NCBI GenBank assembly: GCA_036346275.1 | Contig: CM070720.1 | Coordinates: forward strand, 12,253,278 to 12,317,277 | Origin: Otatea glauca | Taxonomy: Eukaryota; Streptophyta; Magnoliopsida; Poales; Poaceae | DNA length: 64,000 nt | Direction: 5' to 3' | In this document: piece after piece, positions 34,618 to 44,994 of the stretch | Position numbering within the stretch: position 1 is the stretch's first letter | How the letters are laid out: every line of letters begins with the position of its first letter | Translations under genes and position numbers: made by a program | The notes under the pieces: generated by a model | What the model was told of the DNA's origin: nothing | Databases searched by the model: none | What the model saw: the letters and a program-made list of their open reading frames with translations, nothing else

Positions 34618-35489
34618 TTACCCTGACGCCTTCTGAGCCAACAAATTGGCCTTATCATTCATTTCTCGAGGAATATGAGCAATAGAAAAAGAAGTAAATG
34701 AGCTTATTGCGTTCATGCATTTTTCTAAATACTTGAGCAACACCTCATCATGACATTGGTATTCTCCTTTGAGCCGCTGCACGACTAACAAGGAGTCACC
34801 ATGAGCTTCAACAGCATCTGCTCCGATGGTTTCCAATAGCTATAGACCTTTGAATAATGCCTCATATTCTGCCTGATTATTAGAGCATCGGCTATTTAGC
34901 CGAAATGCAAACTCAAAGTTGTGACCTTTGGTGAGATTAGCACTATACCAATGCCATCACCTTCTCGACATACTGACCCATCAAAATATAGCCGCCATGG
35001 GGCAACAAAAACCAGGTCGACAGAGGTGTCTTGCCCTGTTAAAAAATCAACTATTACCTGTCCTTTAACCGCTTTAGCCGATTCGTACGATAGGTCAAAC
35101 TCTATCAAGGCATAAGCTCATTTGCCATGCCGACCTTGTAAAATTGGGGCTGACAGCATATATTTAAGAACATCGGTTTTGCAAACCACCTTACAAGCCG
35201 ACACTAAAATATAATGTTGCAATTTTGTGCAGGCGAAATATAAAGATAAGCATAGTGTTTCCACAAAAGGATACCTGATTTCAGCATCTAACAAACATCG
35301 ACTTAAGTAAAAGATTACCCTTTCTTTGCCATCGACTTCCTGCACCAATACAGCTCTGATAGTCTCCTCTTCGGCCGATATGTATAATTTGAAAGGAAAA
35401 TCTTTACGCGGCGTGGCCAGGACTGGAGGATTAGTCAAGTACTCCTTAATATCGTCAAAAGCTTTTTGATTGTCTTTCAGTTTCAGCAA
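34618..35489 (-). pseudogene. Element B RNase H plus extra archaeal-type RNase H
   Basis: The first RNase H (35489-35118) reads FKLYISAEEETIRAVLVQE, VIFYLSRCLLDAEIRYPFVE and SACKVVCKTDVLKYML. A second domain follows (35108-34618, two frames). It has VAPWRLYFDGSVCREGDGIG (catalytic Asp region), VEAHGDSLLVVQRLKGEY and IAHIPREMNDKANLLAQKA. A second, archaeal-type RNase H is a recognised feature of Tat-lineage gypsy elements and supports the classification. One or two frameshifts separate the pieces. Confidence 0.82.
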
Positions 35490-36645
35490 GGGGGTAAACG
35501 CTCGAATCCCACCGGAAAGATTTGCGGAGGTAATTAATTTTTCCGATCAACTTCTGCAGTTCATTTTTGCATGTCGGCGGTTTTGCTTTGTCTATGGCTT
35601 TAACCCTTTCTTGCTTAACTTCAATTACCCTTTCATGAACCATAAAGCCCAAAGATTGCCCACCCGACACAACGAATACACACTTAAAAGGATTCATTTT
35701 CAGGCCATGCGCCCTTGTATCCTGAAAGACTTTCTCCAAATCGGCAACATCATCAATGTATATTTCGACAATATGGCCAATCAAATCATGGAAAATCAGG
35801 TTCATGGCCCGCTGATAAGTTGCTCCAGCATTTTTCAAGCCGAAAGTCATAACCGTTCACTCAAATAACCTTATTGCGCCGGGACACCGGAAAGAAGTCT
35901 TAGTTATATCGGCTTCTGCCATCAATATCTGATTATATCCAGCGTTGCCATCTAAAAAACTAATAATTTTATTCCCTGATGCAGCATCGATAAGCATATC
36001 GACTATTGGCATCGGATACTCATCTTTTGGTGTGGCTTTATTCAAATCTCTAAAGTCGACACACACCCTAAGCTTTCCATTTTTCTTTGTCACGGGAACA
36101 ATATTTGACACCCACTCAGCATACCGACAAGGTTTGATAAATTTAGCCTCCAACAATCATCATATTTCTTCTTTTATAATGTTATACAAAGCCAGATTAA
36201 ACCTCTGAGGCGATTGTTTAAACGGCCGATAACCTGCCTTTATAGGTAACCGATGCTCAACAAGCTGATGGCTTAAACCAGGCATTTCATGGTATTCCCA
36301 AGCAAAACAATCTTTATAATTTCTAAGTATTTTGACAAACTTTTCTTTATATTCCGCATCTAATTTTGCACTAATAAAAGTACGTCTTTTGCAATCGCCA
36401 TCCCCTATGTCGACTTCCTCAAGCAAATCAGTCGATATGAACCCTTGACATAACTTCTCAATTTCTTGAAAATCTTCAATGGCCTCATAGCTATCGTCAT
36501 TTGCTGAAAGCTCTGCATTTTGTTTTGTAGTGCCTTTATTGCTTGGTCGGACCCCATCGACGCAAAACTTCGTTTGTCCGATCAACCGTGTTGGGTCTAA
36601 CACTGATCGGCATGAGTCCTGTCTTGCTGATGCAGATGAAATCAC
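35455..36645 (-). pseudogene. Element B reverse transcriptase
   Basis: Lead-in FAWEYHEMPGLSHQLVEHRL and GYRPFKQSPQRFN (36645-36160), then FIKPCRYAEWVSNIVPVTKK, LRVCVDFRDLNKATPKDEYP and FLDGNAGYNQILMAEAD (36156-35857). After a frameshift come MTFGLKNAGATYQRAMNLIF and the catalytic IYIDDV at about 35760. Right after YIDDV the usual VVKS...HL segment is missing; the chain jumps to ADLEKVFQ, an in-frame deletion of roughly a dozen residues. LNKATPKDEYPMP is typical of Tat elements. Confidence 0.83.
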
Positions 36646-36781
36646 AATCGTCTAATACTTTGCCTGGTATGCTCTCAGCTTCTTCATGTTGCCAATTCAC
36701 ATCTGAACTAGCCATAGCAATATGAGCCGATGTATCGGCTGGAACGACTTTGACCTCATCTCCGTTCCATTGGACGAGCAG

Positions 36782-37317
36782 CTAGTGCATAGTCGATGGA
36801 ATGCAACAATTTCCATGTATCCAGTCCCTTCCGAGCAATACACTGCAGTTGCCTTTGGCATCTATTACAAAGAAAGCAGTTGGCAATGTTTTGCTACCAA
36901 TAGTCAACTCTGTTACCATAACACCCTTAGCTTCGGTGGGATCGCCTATGAAATCATTTAAAACCATGTTAGTTTTGATTAAGTTTTTGTCGAACTTACC
37001 CAACTTCTTGCATGTGGTGTATGGCATTAGGGTAACTGTTGCTCCTCCATCCACCAACATCTGCAAAATCGGCTTGCCGTTTATATGTCCCTTTAAGTAT
37101 AGCGGCTTAAGATGCCGATGAACGTCACGGGGTTTTTCAAAGACTGCATCTTGAGCCCCAAACACAACTGAGCAAAGGTACCTTTAGCCAATTTCGTTTT
37201 TATTTTGAATTCAGTGTGTAGTGTAAACAACATATTGATATCCATCGGCGTGATATCATCTCGTATCATTGGAGAATTCAGGTCATCGACTGAATCAAAG
37301 TCTTCTTCAACCTGCAC
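36782..37317 (-). pseudogene. Element B protease
   Basis: A retropepsin-like aspartic protease with active-site MLVDGGATVTLMPYTTCKKL, GVMVTELTIGSKTLPTAFFV and the C-terminal SVLLGRDWIHGNCC. The Asp-Gly-Gly-Ala motif is intact in this copy, unlike A and E. A frameshift at its N-terminal side separates it from gag. Confidence 0.82.
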
Positions 37318-37380
37318 TTTCTTCCTCCACTCCTTTTTAGTAGTTTTGATCGGCCGAAGCTCATTAAAGGGTCGATCCCT

Positions 37381-40104
37381 CTATTTCTCTTCATCAGCAT
37401 CTCTAATTTCTTGAGTTCTCAGTCTTTGCAGCCGTCTGCACTGTGACCGGCTGAGCCTTGGTGGACACCACCTTGGTGTGGGCTCGATTGGCTTACGTAG
37501 TTTGCCAACCAGACTCTCCTGAATTGCAGAATTTGGCTCCGTTTTAATCTGATTCGACAGAGAAATTCTTTCCTGAATCGGCTTCCTATACCTTCTATTA
37601 GGACGATCCCGTATTGGCCCAGATATCCTATCTTTGGCCGATCTTCTAGGCCAATCATCCTGAGGATAGTGTTCCATTGGGCATGTGTATGGCGATGGCA
37701 GTGCTATTCCCCTTTCCCAACAAAACTGTCAAAAGGAGCACCTCTGATGAGCCTTTTCCAAGTTTTCTGGCCAATATAAATTGCCTGGCTTACACGGAGG
37801 ATATCGCGGCTGATTGTTCATTCTTTCATATTTCTCCAGTAACCGAGAAAACGTTGGCTTAAGTCTATTAGCCTATCTCCTTGGAGGCGATTTCTCCGCT
37901 TTATACCATTTGCCGACTTGCGGGTCTCCTTTGGGCTTAATGGTCCTTGAATTCTTGCCCTCACGATCGGCCTGTATTTGCAATGAACCGATCGTGATTT
38001 TCAACGTTTGGTTGCCAGCAGAAGTTGACTGAATATCAACTCGTTGCTCCCTTTTTTGTTCTTCGCTGTGCACCGGCTCTTTACCCTTGCTCGAACATTG
38101 TACCATATTTATATGGAACGGATCGATGTCAACTTGCATTGTCATCTCGTCAGCAAATTTTAGCCGACCATCCTCAATAGCCAATTGGATCTGCTGACGA
38201 AAAATATTGCAATCATTAGTATTATGAGAAAAAGAATGATGCCATTTGCAATACCTTCGTTTATTGAACTCATCGGCCAATGGTATAACGTGCCCTTCAG
38301 GCAATCGTATTATTTTTTCTTGCAAAAGTAAATCAAAAATACAATCGCACTTGGATACATCGAACACATATTTTACCTCTGTATTACTCTTAGTCGTCTT
38401 AAGCCAGGAACAGACTAAAGATTTTTTAGACCCTTTAACCCATTCGGCTATATTTACCTCTGCTTCATCGTCTTCAGAAGATTCACTAGGACAATAATCG
38501 ACCATATTAACTTTAGCTTTATCCTTTTCTTTATTATTGCCATTTGCTTTGAATCTATCCTTGAACCCCCTGTTATCCGGAAACTAGCTACCTTGAGCCG
38601 ATATGCAATGAAGCAGGTGGCTTAGATCGGTGAACTCTTGTTCTCCAAACTTTTCCCTGAGTGGTGGAATCAGCCCTTGGAAAGCCAAATCGACCTGTTG
38701 ATTGTCGGATAATGTGACACTGAAGCATCGATTTCTGACTTCCCTAAATCTTTTAATGTAATCAGTTACCAATTCTTTGAATTTCTGGTGGATGGAGATC
38801 AAATCAAAAATCCTGAGTTCCGGACTGCCAAAGAAAATGTACTCATGGAATCGGCTTTCGAAATCATTCCATAAATGAATCGAATTTGTAGGCAAACTAG
38901 TAAACCAAGTAAAAGCAGCTCCTGATAATGACAATGGGAACAATCTAATTTTTAGCCCGTCAGACTAGGCCGCTTCGCCGCTTTGAGTGATAAAGCGTCC
39001 GACGTGTTTTAGTGTCGTAATTGAATCATCTCCGGAGAACTTTGCGAAATCCGGGACTTTGAAATTGTGCGGGTACAGCATACGATCTATGTAATCAGGA
39101 TATGGTTTTCTATAGACAATGAGTTTTCTTTTTGGCTGTATGCCAAATTGATCCCTTAACACGACGGAAATTTGATCGGCCCAATTAATACTATTGGCCG
39201 ACGGGACGGTAGGTCCTTGATAATGTTGGTCATAATTGGCGTTTTGCCCCCCCCCCCCAAGTGCAAACTCGGGCTGCCGATTAGATTGAGCCGACGGGTG
39301 GTGAATGTATTGGTTGTAACCATTGTTTCTCCTAGTCGGTGCATCAGATAATGAGACAAAGGGTTCTGAATTGGTTACTACCCCACACAGATTCCTAGGT
39401 GGGACAAGCTCATGGCATTGTGGGTACCTATCAGATTCAATCAGCTGTGGAACCGATTGTGGAAAAACGTAATACGGGGCTGATGGTGGTAGTTTAGCTA
39501 ATGCGTCTACCTTAGCAGCATCGGTATATGCCTGGTAATGTATTACCCCACTCGACCGAGGATCTCGTGTGAGTATGATGGTAGGTTGAGTCTTCATAAT
39601 GGTTGGATGTGAGGTTATAGACGATGGTTTAGGATCAGCTGACGTGCTCTACGTATTTTGTGCTATAGAAAAAACAGGATAACATGGCAGAACTTGCATC
39701 GGGTCAAGCAGACTCCCAGATGATGCCAACTCCTGAGCGATAATTTTCACACTATTCGCAATCATCGGTTTAAGTGTTGTAATGAGAGCCGATGATTGGT
39801 TTGTTAGAGCATGGTGTACAGATTGATTAATCATACCCGATAGTTCAGCTTGAGCTGGCAGATATTGACTTACCGGGCCATCTGTAATGCCTGCATCACC
39901 AAGGGCGTTAACTGTCAGGAACGCGGTTTTTTGAGTGATGCCACGTTGAGTCTTCTAGTTACAATTTAGCATCATCTCTTCAAGAGCAGCTTTTCGATCT
40001 TCAATTTCCTTACGCTGCTCTGGCGTTAAATCGTCAAACGTAGGGACGATTATGGCCTCAGTATTGAGATCAGATGGTGGAATCGATTTCCCTGATGAAG
40101 ACAT
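37381..40104 (-). pseudogene. Element B gag
   Basis: The ATG at 40104 (MSSSGKSIPP) lies about 28 bp inside the 5' LTR. A stop follows within about 50 codons where A reads through. Readable parts: 39834-39649, 39597-38965 (ending FAKFSGDDSITTLKHVGRF), the capsid core 38943-38584 (LSLSGAAFTWFTSLPTN, LWNDFESRFHEYIF), then 38505-37873 with the zinc-knuckle-like YCKWHHSFSHNTNDC and AIEDGRLKFADE, and 37677-37381 (CPMEHYPQDDWPRRS). A run of ten C at 39247-39256 is a likely frameshift site. Confidence 0.82.
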
Positions 40105-40132
40105 TTCTGTCCCACTGGGCGTGCCAAGAGTG

Positions 40133-40766
40133 TGTTGATGCCAAAAACTTGAAGTAGGGTTCTTGGCTGCAGCACATCAGACGAACACTTGGTTCGGAGT
40201 GTGCCAACGAAATTGACCCTACAATCGGTAAGGAAAATATAAAATTCACTCGAAGCCGATTTTGAGATTTAACCAGCTACAAGCCGATTAGATCAAAGGT
40301 AACGATAAGTCTAATTAGCTGATTAAGACTAATCAGAGAATAAAGGTGGATCAACTCTGAAAAAAGGCGATGCGCAACAAGATCAGAGAAAATTGAACCT
40401 GATTGACGTAACTAAAGATGATCAACAATCGGCGATGGGCAACTTTATTGATCAAATCGAGTTACTAGATAATCTAGATTACGAAACTACTCCTAGTCGA
40501 TGGAAAAGTAGATGAAAAATAGATGCGAGTTGATTGATTGTGTTCTCTCTCCTTTTAGCTTGCCCTCGTCCGCCTCTTGTACCCACTGGCTGATAGAGTC
40601 ACGGTACAACACGTTTGGGAGTAGTATCCGTATCGGCCTCTATTTCGAGGATGTTTTCCTTAACGATCTGTCTTATTTCCAAATATCTTGATCCGTTATC
40701 CTAATCGTATCTTGTCGATTCTAGACTGCTGATTTTAACCATACTTGCCAAATCTTGGTGCAAACA
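40133..40766 (-). repeat. Element B 5' LTR
   Basis: Plus-strand reading TGTTGATGCCAAAAACTTGA ... GGTGCAAACA. The minus-strand TATA box present in A (TATAAAAGG) is changed to a TACAAGAGG-like form near 40575, so promoter activity is doubtful. Its outer end abuts the interior of the outer SIRE-like LTR, marking B's insertion site (flank AGGGT at 40767-40771; the partner duplication is lost). Confidence 0.85.
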
Positions 40767-41640
40767 AGGGTTTTCGCAAGATTTTGGTGTTCTTGTGTGG
40801 GTGTGTGAGTGCTCTTTGGGAGCTTTGCCCTTAGGTGAGAGGCTTCGTAATCACTCCTCATGATCTGAATGAAAATCATCTTGATGCTCAAGATTTGTCT
40901 CTCATTTTGACCTTCTTTCTTGGTTCTTGATCCCTCTATTTGTTTTCCTTCTTGCTTGATCTTGCACTGCCAAGGATGAAAGATTGATAGATGTATCCTC
41001 TGTATATCATCTCCCAATCATCTAGGCAAGCTTCTTGATCATCCAAGTTTTCTTCAAGAAACCAGTTTTTGGGTTGAGAAGAAGATTTTGAGGTAGATCT
41101 TATTCTTGCACGGTTGAGAGCAATTTCCACGGAGTGCTTACTTGTTGTGACATGTGGGAGGCCATCTTGATCATCAAGATCCCACAAGCAAGCTTTTGGT
41201 TAAGTTGTTGTTGTTGACCTGGTTTTGGTGCAACCTTCACCAATTTGAAAAAAAGATCAGAACTTTGATGTCAATCATTGTAATTGAAGGTTGGAATAGG
41301 TTTTTTGACATCCATAGAAAGATGCAAACAAAATTTCATGGTTATTGGATCAACCGATCAAAAGTTACATGGTTTTTTGATTTTTAACTTGTGCTGATTT
41401 CACTGTTCACCCCTGATTTTACTATTTACCGACACCACCAATACTGTAGCATGGTAGTACCGAAGTTACTGTTCATTGAACACTACCGGCCTAGTTGGGC
41501 GTTATGTCGCCCAGAGCTGATTTTCCTAAAGTTTTTCTTTTTCCGCACTTCTTCAATCTAGTGTGGTTTTGGTTGGTTTCTTTGGGGTAAAAATCGATTT
41601 GTGATCTTGCACCCCCTCTGGTCACCATTTCTGGTCCTTT
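40767..41640 (+). repeat. Outer SIRE-like copia LTR, third fragment (3' end of the 5' LTR)
   Basis: GTGAGTGCTCTTTGGGAGCT and TGAGAGGCTTCGTAATCACT correspond to the part of element C's LTR just after its TATA box, and the end TCTGGTCCTTTA corresponds to C's TTCGTTCCTTCA. This fragment takes up the LTR near the position where the fragment ending at 17751 leaves it. A degenerate primer-binding site TTAGTATCAGAGC follows (41643-41655). Confidence 0.6.
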
Positions 41641-41696
41641 AATTAGTATCAGAGCTTGTTTTTTCTCTTTTTATATCTTAACCGGTCTCAAGAGCC

Positions 41697-42226
41697 ATGG
41701 CGTCGGACAAGTACTCCACCAAGGCTCCAATATTTTCTTGGGAGGATTTTCCTTTTTTAAAATCCATAATGGAGTCATACATCATTTCTAAGGGCTTCAT
41801 GATATGGCCGTTGAGGCAAATGCTAAGGTTAGGAACATCCTCGTACAAGGGGTTAGCCGTAGTGAGTATGATAGTATCTCCCATCTATATGATCAACCCA
41901 TCAGATTTGGGTGACCCTCGATGTTTACCATGAGGGCACCACCCAAATCAAGACGGTGAGGCGAGATCAGCACAAGCGTGACTACAAGTTTGAGCAGCAC
42001 ATTGGGGAGTCCTTAGATGAGTGTTTTGGTCGTTTCATAAAGATCCTGAGCAATCTCGGAGCTGTTGGTACCACATACCCTGACTCGGATATTGCTCGGC
42101 ATTTTCTCAAGCACTTAATCTTTGGGCTTGAGAGATGAAGGTGACCTCCATTAAGGACACCACTGACTTATAGATTTTGACTCTTGACGGGATTTATTCC
42201 TGACTTAAGGCTCATGAGATTGATGT
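41697..42226 (+). pseudogene. Outer SIRE-like element, gag fragment
   Basis: The ATG at 41697 gives MASDKYSTKAPIFSWEDFPF, followed by SIMESYIISKGFMIW. A deletion relative to element C then removes about 30 codons. The text resumes with VRRDQHKRDYKFEQHIGESL and DECFGRFIKIL and continues to HEIDVV, where element F has inserted. The rest of this element is not in the window. Confidence 0.75.
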
Positions 42227-42640
42227 TGTCGACTTTTGTAGTCGGCAATAAATTTATGGGGCAAGCGCTAGATCTCAAACTCGAAGGTCACACAAGACAA
42301 GGGGTTAGATAGGTTCAGGCCCTCAGCGATGGAGGTAATACCCTAATCCTGTGTGCTGGGATTATACGGATCTCTTGGATCTAAGATTGCTCAAAGCGCA
42401 ATGTGCTCTGGGCGATATGAGGTGTGCTATGCTCTATGGCTTGATGCCTTGTTCTCGCTCGCCCTCTCCCTTATATACCGGGGGTGGCACGACTTACAGA
42501 GTCCTGATCGGTTAGGAGATCCCGATCAGTTACTAGATTCTAGTCGGTTGCAGGATAGAGTTTTACGTCTTTATCTGTCTTATAAACGACTCAGATTACA
42601 ATCATATCTTCTATATCCAAATATACGTAACTGTCTATAG
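42227..42640 (-). repeat. Element F 3' LTR
   Basis: It begins TGTCGACTTTTG after the presumptive 5-bp duplication GATGT (42222-42226; partner not visible). The inner boundary is estimated from the adjacent GGATGTGCCCCCCACC. The minus-strand TATA is near 42470. Confidence 0.5.
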
Positions 42641-43215
42641 GATGTGCCCCCCACCGTATAGCTGTTTGGCTTGGTACGGGGTACAACCTTTGGGCCCCCT
42701 CTCTGGGCCTTCCTTCTCTTCAAGTGATGCTGGGCCGGTCATGAAGATACCTTGTTTCATATATTCCACAGTAGCACCCGAGTGATTCATGATCCGGTTG
42801 CATCGTCTCTTTCCGGGTCTCGACTTGAATCGTTGTCCTAAGCTTCCCGCGTAGACTTCCGACTGGTTTCTCTTTTTTTTGTTTAGCTTCCTCTTGTAGC
42901 AAGTAGATTATGAAGGACTCGAATATAACCCTTGATTTTTTTACTTAAACTAGGTATAATCTTCTGTCAGACATGTTTGTCGCGAACGGCTTCGTGGACC
43001 TGACCCGTATTTCAGTTGTGGATTGAATACTTCTTCCCGCTCGAAGCGAAGCTTTAATATCGTTTCTCTTTGTGGATAAACACCGAACAGTTTTCAAGGC
43101 TGCTCTGGTTTTCTGTGTCAACCCAAATTCCGAAAACCTCTTTGGCTTCTGAAGCTATATTAACTCCAAACCTCTTCAGCTTCTGATGCATTTACTTCAT
43201 CCTCACTGTACCGGC
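42641..43215 (+). other. Element F non-coding stretch between LTR and antisense transcription unit
   Basis: No coding sequence is recognised. It holds the polypurine tract and mixed-composition DNA up to the TATA box. Confidence 0.4.
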
Positions 43216-43222
43216 TATAAAA
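43216..43222 (+). promoter_or_regulatory. TATA box for the small ORF of element F
   Basis: GGCTATAAAAGGCG lies 95 bp before the ATG at 43311, in the same relative place as the antisense promoters of A and B. Confidence 0.55.
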
Positions 43223-43310
43223 GGCGTACCGGCGCTTGTAGAATGCATTCCTTCGCGTTTAGTTCTCCATTCTCTTTTTCTGAATTCTACCTCTTCTCGG
43301 AGAGAACTCC

Positions 43311-43505
43311 ATGGCTAACCAGGGTCCTTCGACTGAAGAGTTGTTGCCGCTTTTCGACCTCGCTATGGCGGAGTGGGCAGAAGACAAAGCTGCCGCCCTC
43401 GACCGCGTCGCCGTCAACACCCTCATGGAGATCTTCCCCACCCTTTACCGAGCCAGGGAGGCCCTTGTGGAAGCGCTCGGCCGTGTGCGCCAGGGCGAGG
43501 TTTAG
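43311..43505 (+). CDS. Small 64-residue ORF of element F, function unknown
   Basis: It begins MANQGPSTEELLPLFDLAMA and is helical and acidic (AEWAEDKAAALDRVAVNTLM), ending ALGRVRQGEV and TAG. The start context CTCCATGGCT is favourable, the codons are GC-rich unlike the flanks, and a TATA box stands at the right distance. I do not recognise the family. It may be a first exon or short leader gene of the element's antisense unit. Its uninterrupted frame in a decayed neighbourhood is notable. Confidence 0.5.
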   Translation: MANQGPSTEELLPLFDLAMAEWAEDKAAALDRVAVNTLMEIFPTLYRAREALVEALGRVRQGEV

Positions 43506-43559
43506 GGCCCCTATAAATACAATATAATAAAGAATTACCTTTTTTATGTATCCTTTGTC

Positions 43560-44100
43560 ATTTGTCTCGGCTCTGACCCAACTTGGGGTACATCGAGGCT
43601 TGTATGTTTCTTCGGTCGAGCGACATGCATATCCGATCGTCGTAGGGTACATCCTTAGGTTCAAACCTCGGGACATATTAGCTTCATACGTGGCTCTTGG
43701 CTGAGCGACACCCACATCTGATTGCTGTAGGATATAGCTTAAGCCTGACTTGAGGCATATCAGGAGTTTCATGGCTCATGGCCGAATGATGCCCATATCC
43801 GACTACTGTAGGATATAGCTCAGGCTCGTCTTGGAGCGCACCATGCTTACGTGGCTCTTGGCCGAGTGATACCTATCGCCGACTGATGTCAGATATAGCT
43901 TAGGCTCTCTTGGAGCGTATCAGGGTTTACGTGGCTCTTGGGCGAGTTGTACCCATATCCGACTGGTGTAGGATACAGCTTAGGCTCAACTTGGAGCATA
44001 CCAGATTTTTCTTCGCTCATGGCTGAGTGATACCTGTATCCGACTGGTGTAGGATACAGCTCACGTCCAACTTGGGACATATCAAGGTTTTATCCGAATG
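43560..44100 (+). repeat. Tandem repeat (minisatellite), about 80-81 bp unit, 6 copies or more
   Basis: Units contain GTGGCTCTTGGCCGAGTGAT, then CCCATATCCGACTGGTGTAG and GATACAGCTTAGGCTCAAC. The word TGGCTC(T/A)TGG recurs at 43691, 43772, 43852, 43932 and, slightly changed, 44013, giving spacings of 80-81 bp. A degenerate first unit begins about 43570. Copies are diverged from each other. It lies inside element F between its two ORFs. Confidence 0.88.
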
Positions 44101-44623
44101 GTATCCGTACTAGTTTATTACGACGCACAGCTTTTCGACCCTCATGGGGCATACCGTTGGATTTGTTTCCGTTCGGGCTCGACCTATGATATATGATTCC
44201 GACATGTGGTAACCACCTAGCGACCCAGCGTGGGGTATATCACAAGAAGATATTTTTTATCTCATTCGAAGAATGCCCACGTTCCGCTTTGCATGGTAAG
44301 TGGTTAAACATCCCATCGTGGGGAGCAACGTGTCCCATACATGACTTGGTCAAACCGCGGATTTACGTAAGTCGAGCGCGGACACGCAAATCATTTAAGA
44401 GGCATAAGGGAAGACGAGGTGTTCCGCGATCTTTTTCCCGCCGTTTTGGCGAAAACCTAATCTTTTCCCTCCTTTAAAGAGTGGGCCATGCGTCGCTCGA
44501 CGGTTCATTCTCTCACCGCGCTCTTGCTCCTTCTACTTCCTTGTCTCTCCGATTTCTTCGCCACTAGGGTTAACCACTGCTGCGCTTTGCTCTTTTGCGC
44601 CGCCGTTGATCTCTCCTTCGAAG

Positions 44624-44994
44624 ATGTCTTCTTCTTCCTCCTCGCAGCCTTTGCCCCTGGATTGGACGACTTCGACTACAACGGAAGAGAAACTGCAATC
44701 CATGGTCGATGATGGGATTCTCCTAGACTTGGCCTTGATCTTCGCTCAGCCGGCTGCCGGTGAATCCGTCCCCACTCCTCGTCCTGAAGAGGTAGTGGTT
44801 TTTGAGTCTTTCTTCCAGCGCGGGCTGGGTCTTCCGGCCTATGCTTTTCTCCGCGGCCTCCTCTTCTTCTATGGAATCGAACTGATGAACTTGAATCCCA
44901 ACTCTATTTTGCTAATCTCTATCTTCGTTCACCTTTGCGAAGCCTTCTTGGGCATCCGCCCCCATTTTGATCTTTTCCGCCATTTTTACCTTCT
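44624..44994 (+). pseudogene. Element F 'putative gypsy type transposon' (Transposase_28-like) ORF, cut by element E
   Basis: The ATG at 44624 opens MSSSSSSQPLPLDWTTSTTT. After an acidic N-terminus come VVFESFFQRGLGLPAYAFLR, GLLFFYGIELMNLNPNSILL and FVHLCEAFLGIRPHFDLFRH. This is the strongly conserved core of a plant protein family annotated as putative gypsy-type transposon, common in grass genomes. The frame is open for 124 codons until the LTR of element E interrupts it. The remainder should lie right of E, outside the window. Function is unknown; like the PMD gene it runs opposite to gag-pol. Confidence 0.72.

Larger units (their letters stand above)
29845..40766 (-). mobile_element. Element B: nearly full-length Tat-lineage Ty3-gypsy retrotransposon, 3' LTR cut by element C
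   Basis: B belongs to the same family as A but keeps the middle that A lost. On the minus strand it has 5' LTR, gag, protease, reverse transcriptase, RNase H, an additional archaeal-type RNase H and integrase. On the plus strand, from the 3' LTR inward, it has a plant-mobile-domain gene that converges with pol. Only the terminal 101 bp of the 3' LTR remain because element C inserted there. The second RNase H and the antisense gene are known marks of the Tat lineage. Frames are broken in most domains. Confidence 0.88.
42227..44994 (-). mobile_element. Element F: part of another Tat-like gypsy retrotransposon (3' LTR and antisense genes)
   Basis: It interrupts the copia gag at 42226 with an LTR that starts TGTCGACTTTTGTAGTCGGC. 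By analogy with A and B, the LTR is the 3' LTR of a minus-strand element: on the minus strand a polypurine tract GGTGGGGGGCACATCC adjoins it and TATATAAGG lies within it. Behind it are a plus-strand TATA box, a small ORF, an 80-bp tandem repeat and a 'putative gypsy type transposon' ORF. Element E has inserted in that ORF, so F's gag-pol must lie beyond the right edge. The family differs from A, B and E. Confidence 0.6.

Noticed and set aside
41154..41387. 77-codon frame and minus-strand frames at 40721-41187
   Set aside because: They lie in the outer SIRE-like LTR fragment; the corresponding part of element C's LTR has no such frames.
43560..44100. Regularly spaced repeats that could suggest a CRISPR array
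   Set aside because: The units are contiguous 80-81 bp tandem copies without unique spacers, inside a plant retrotransposon.
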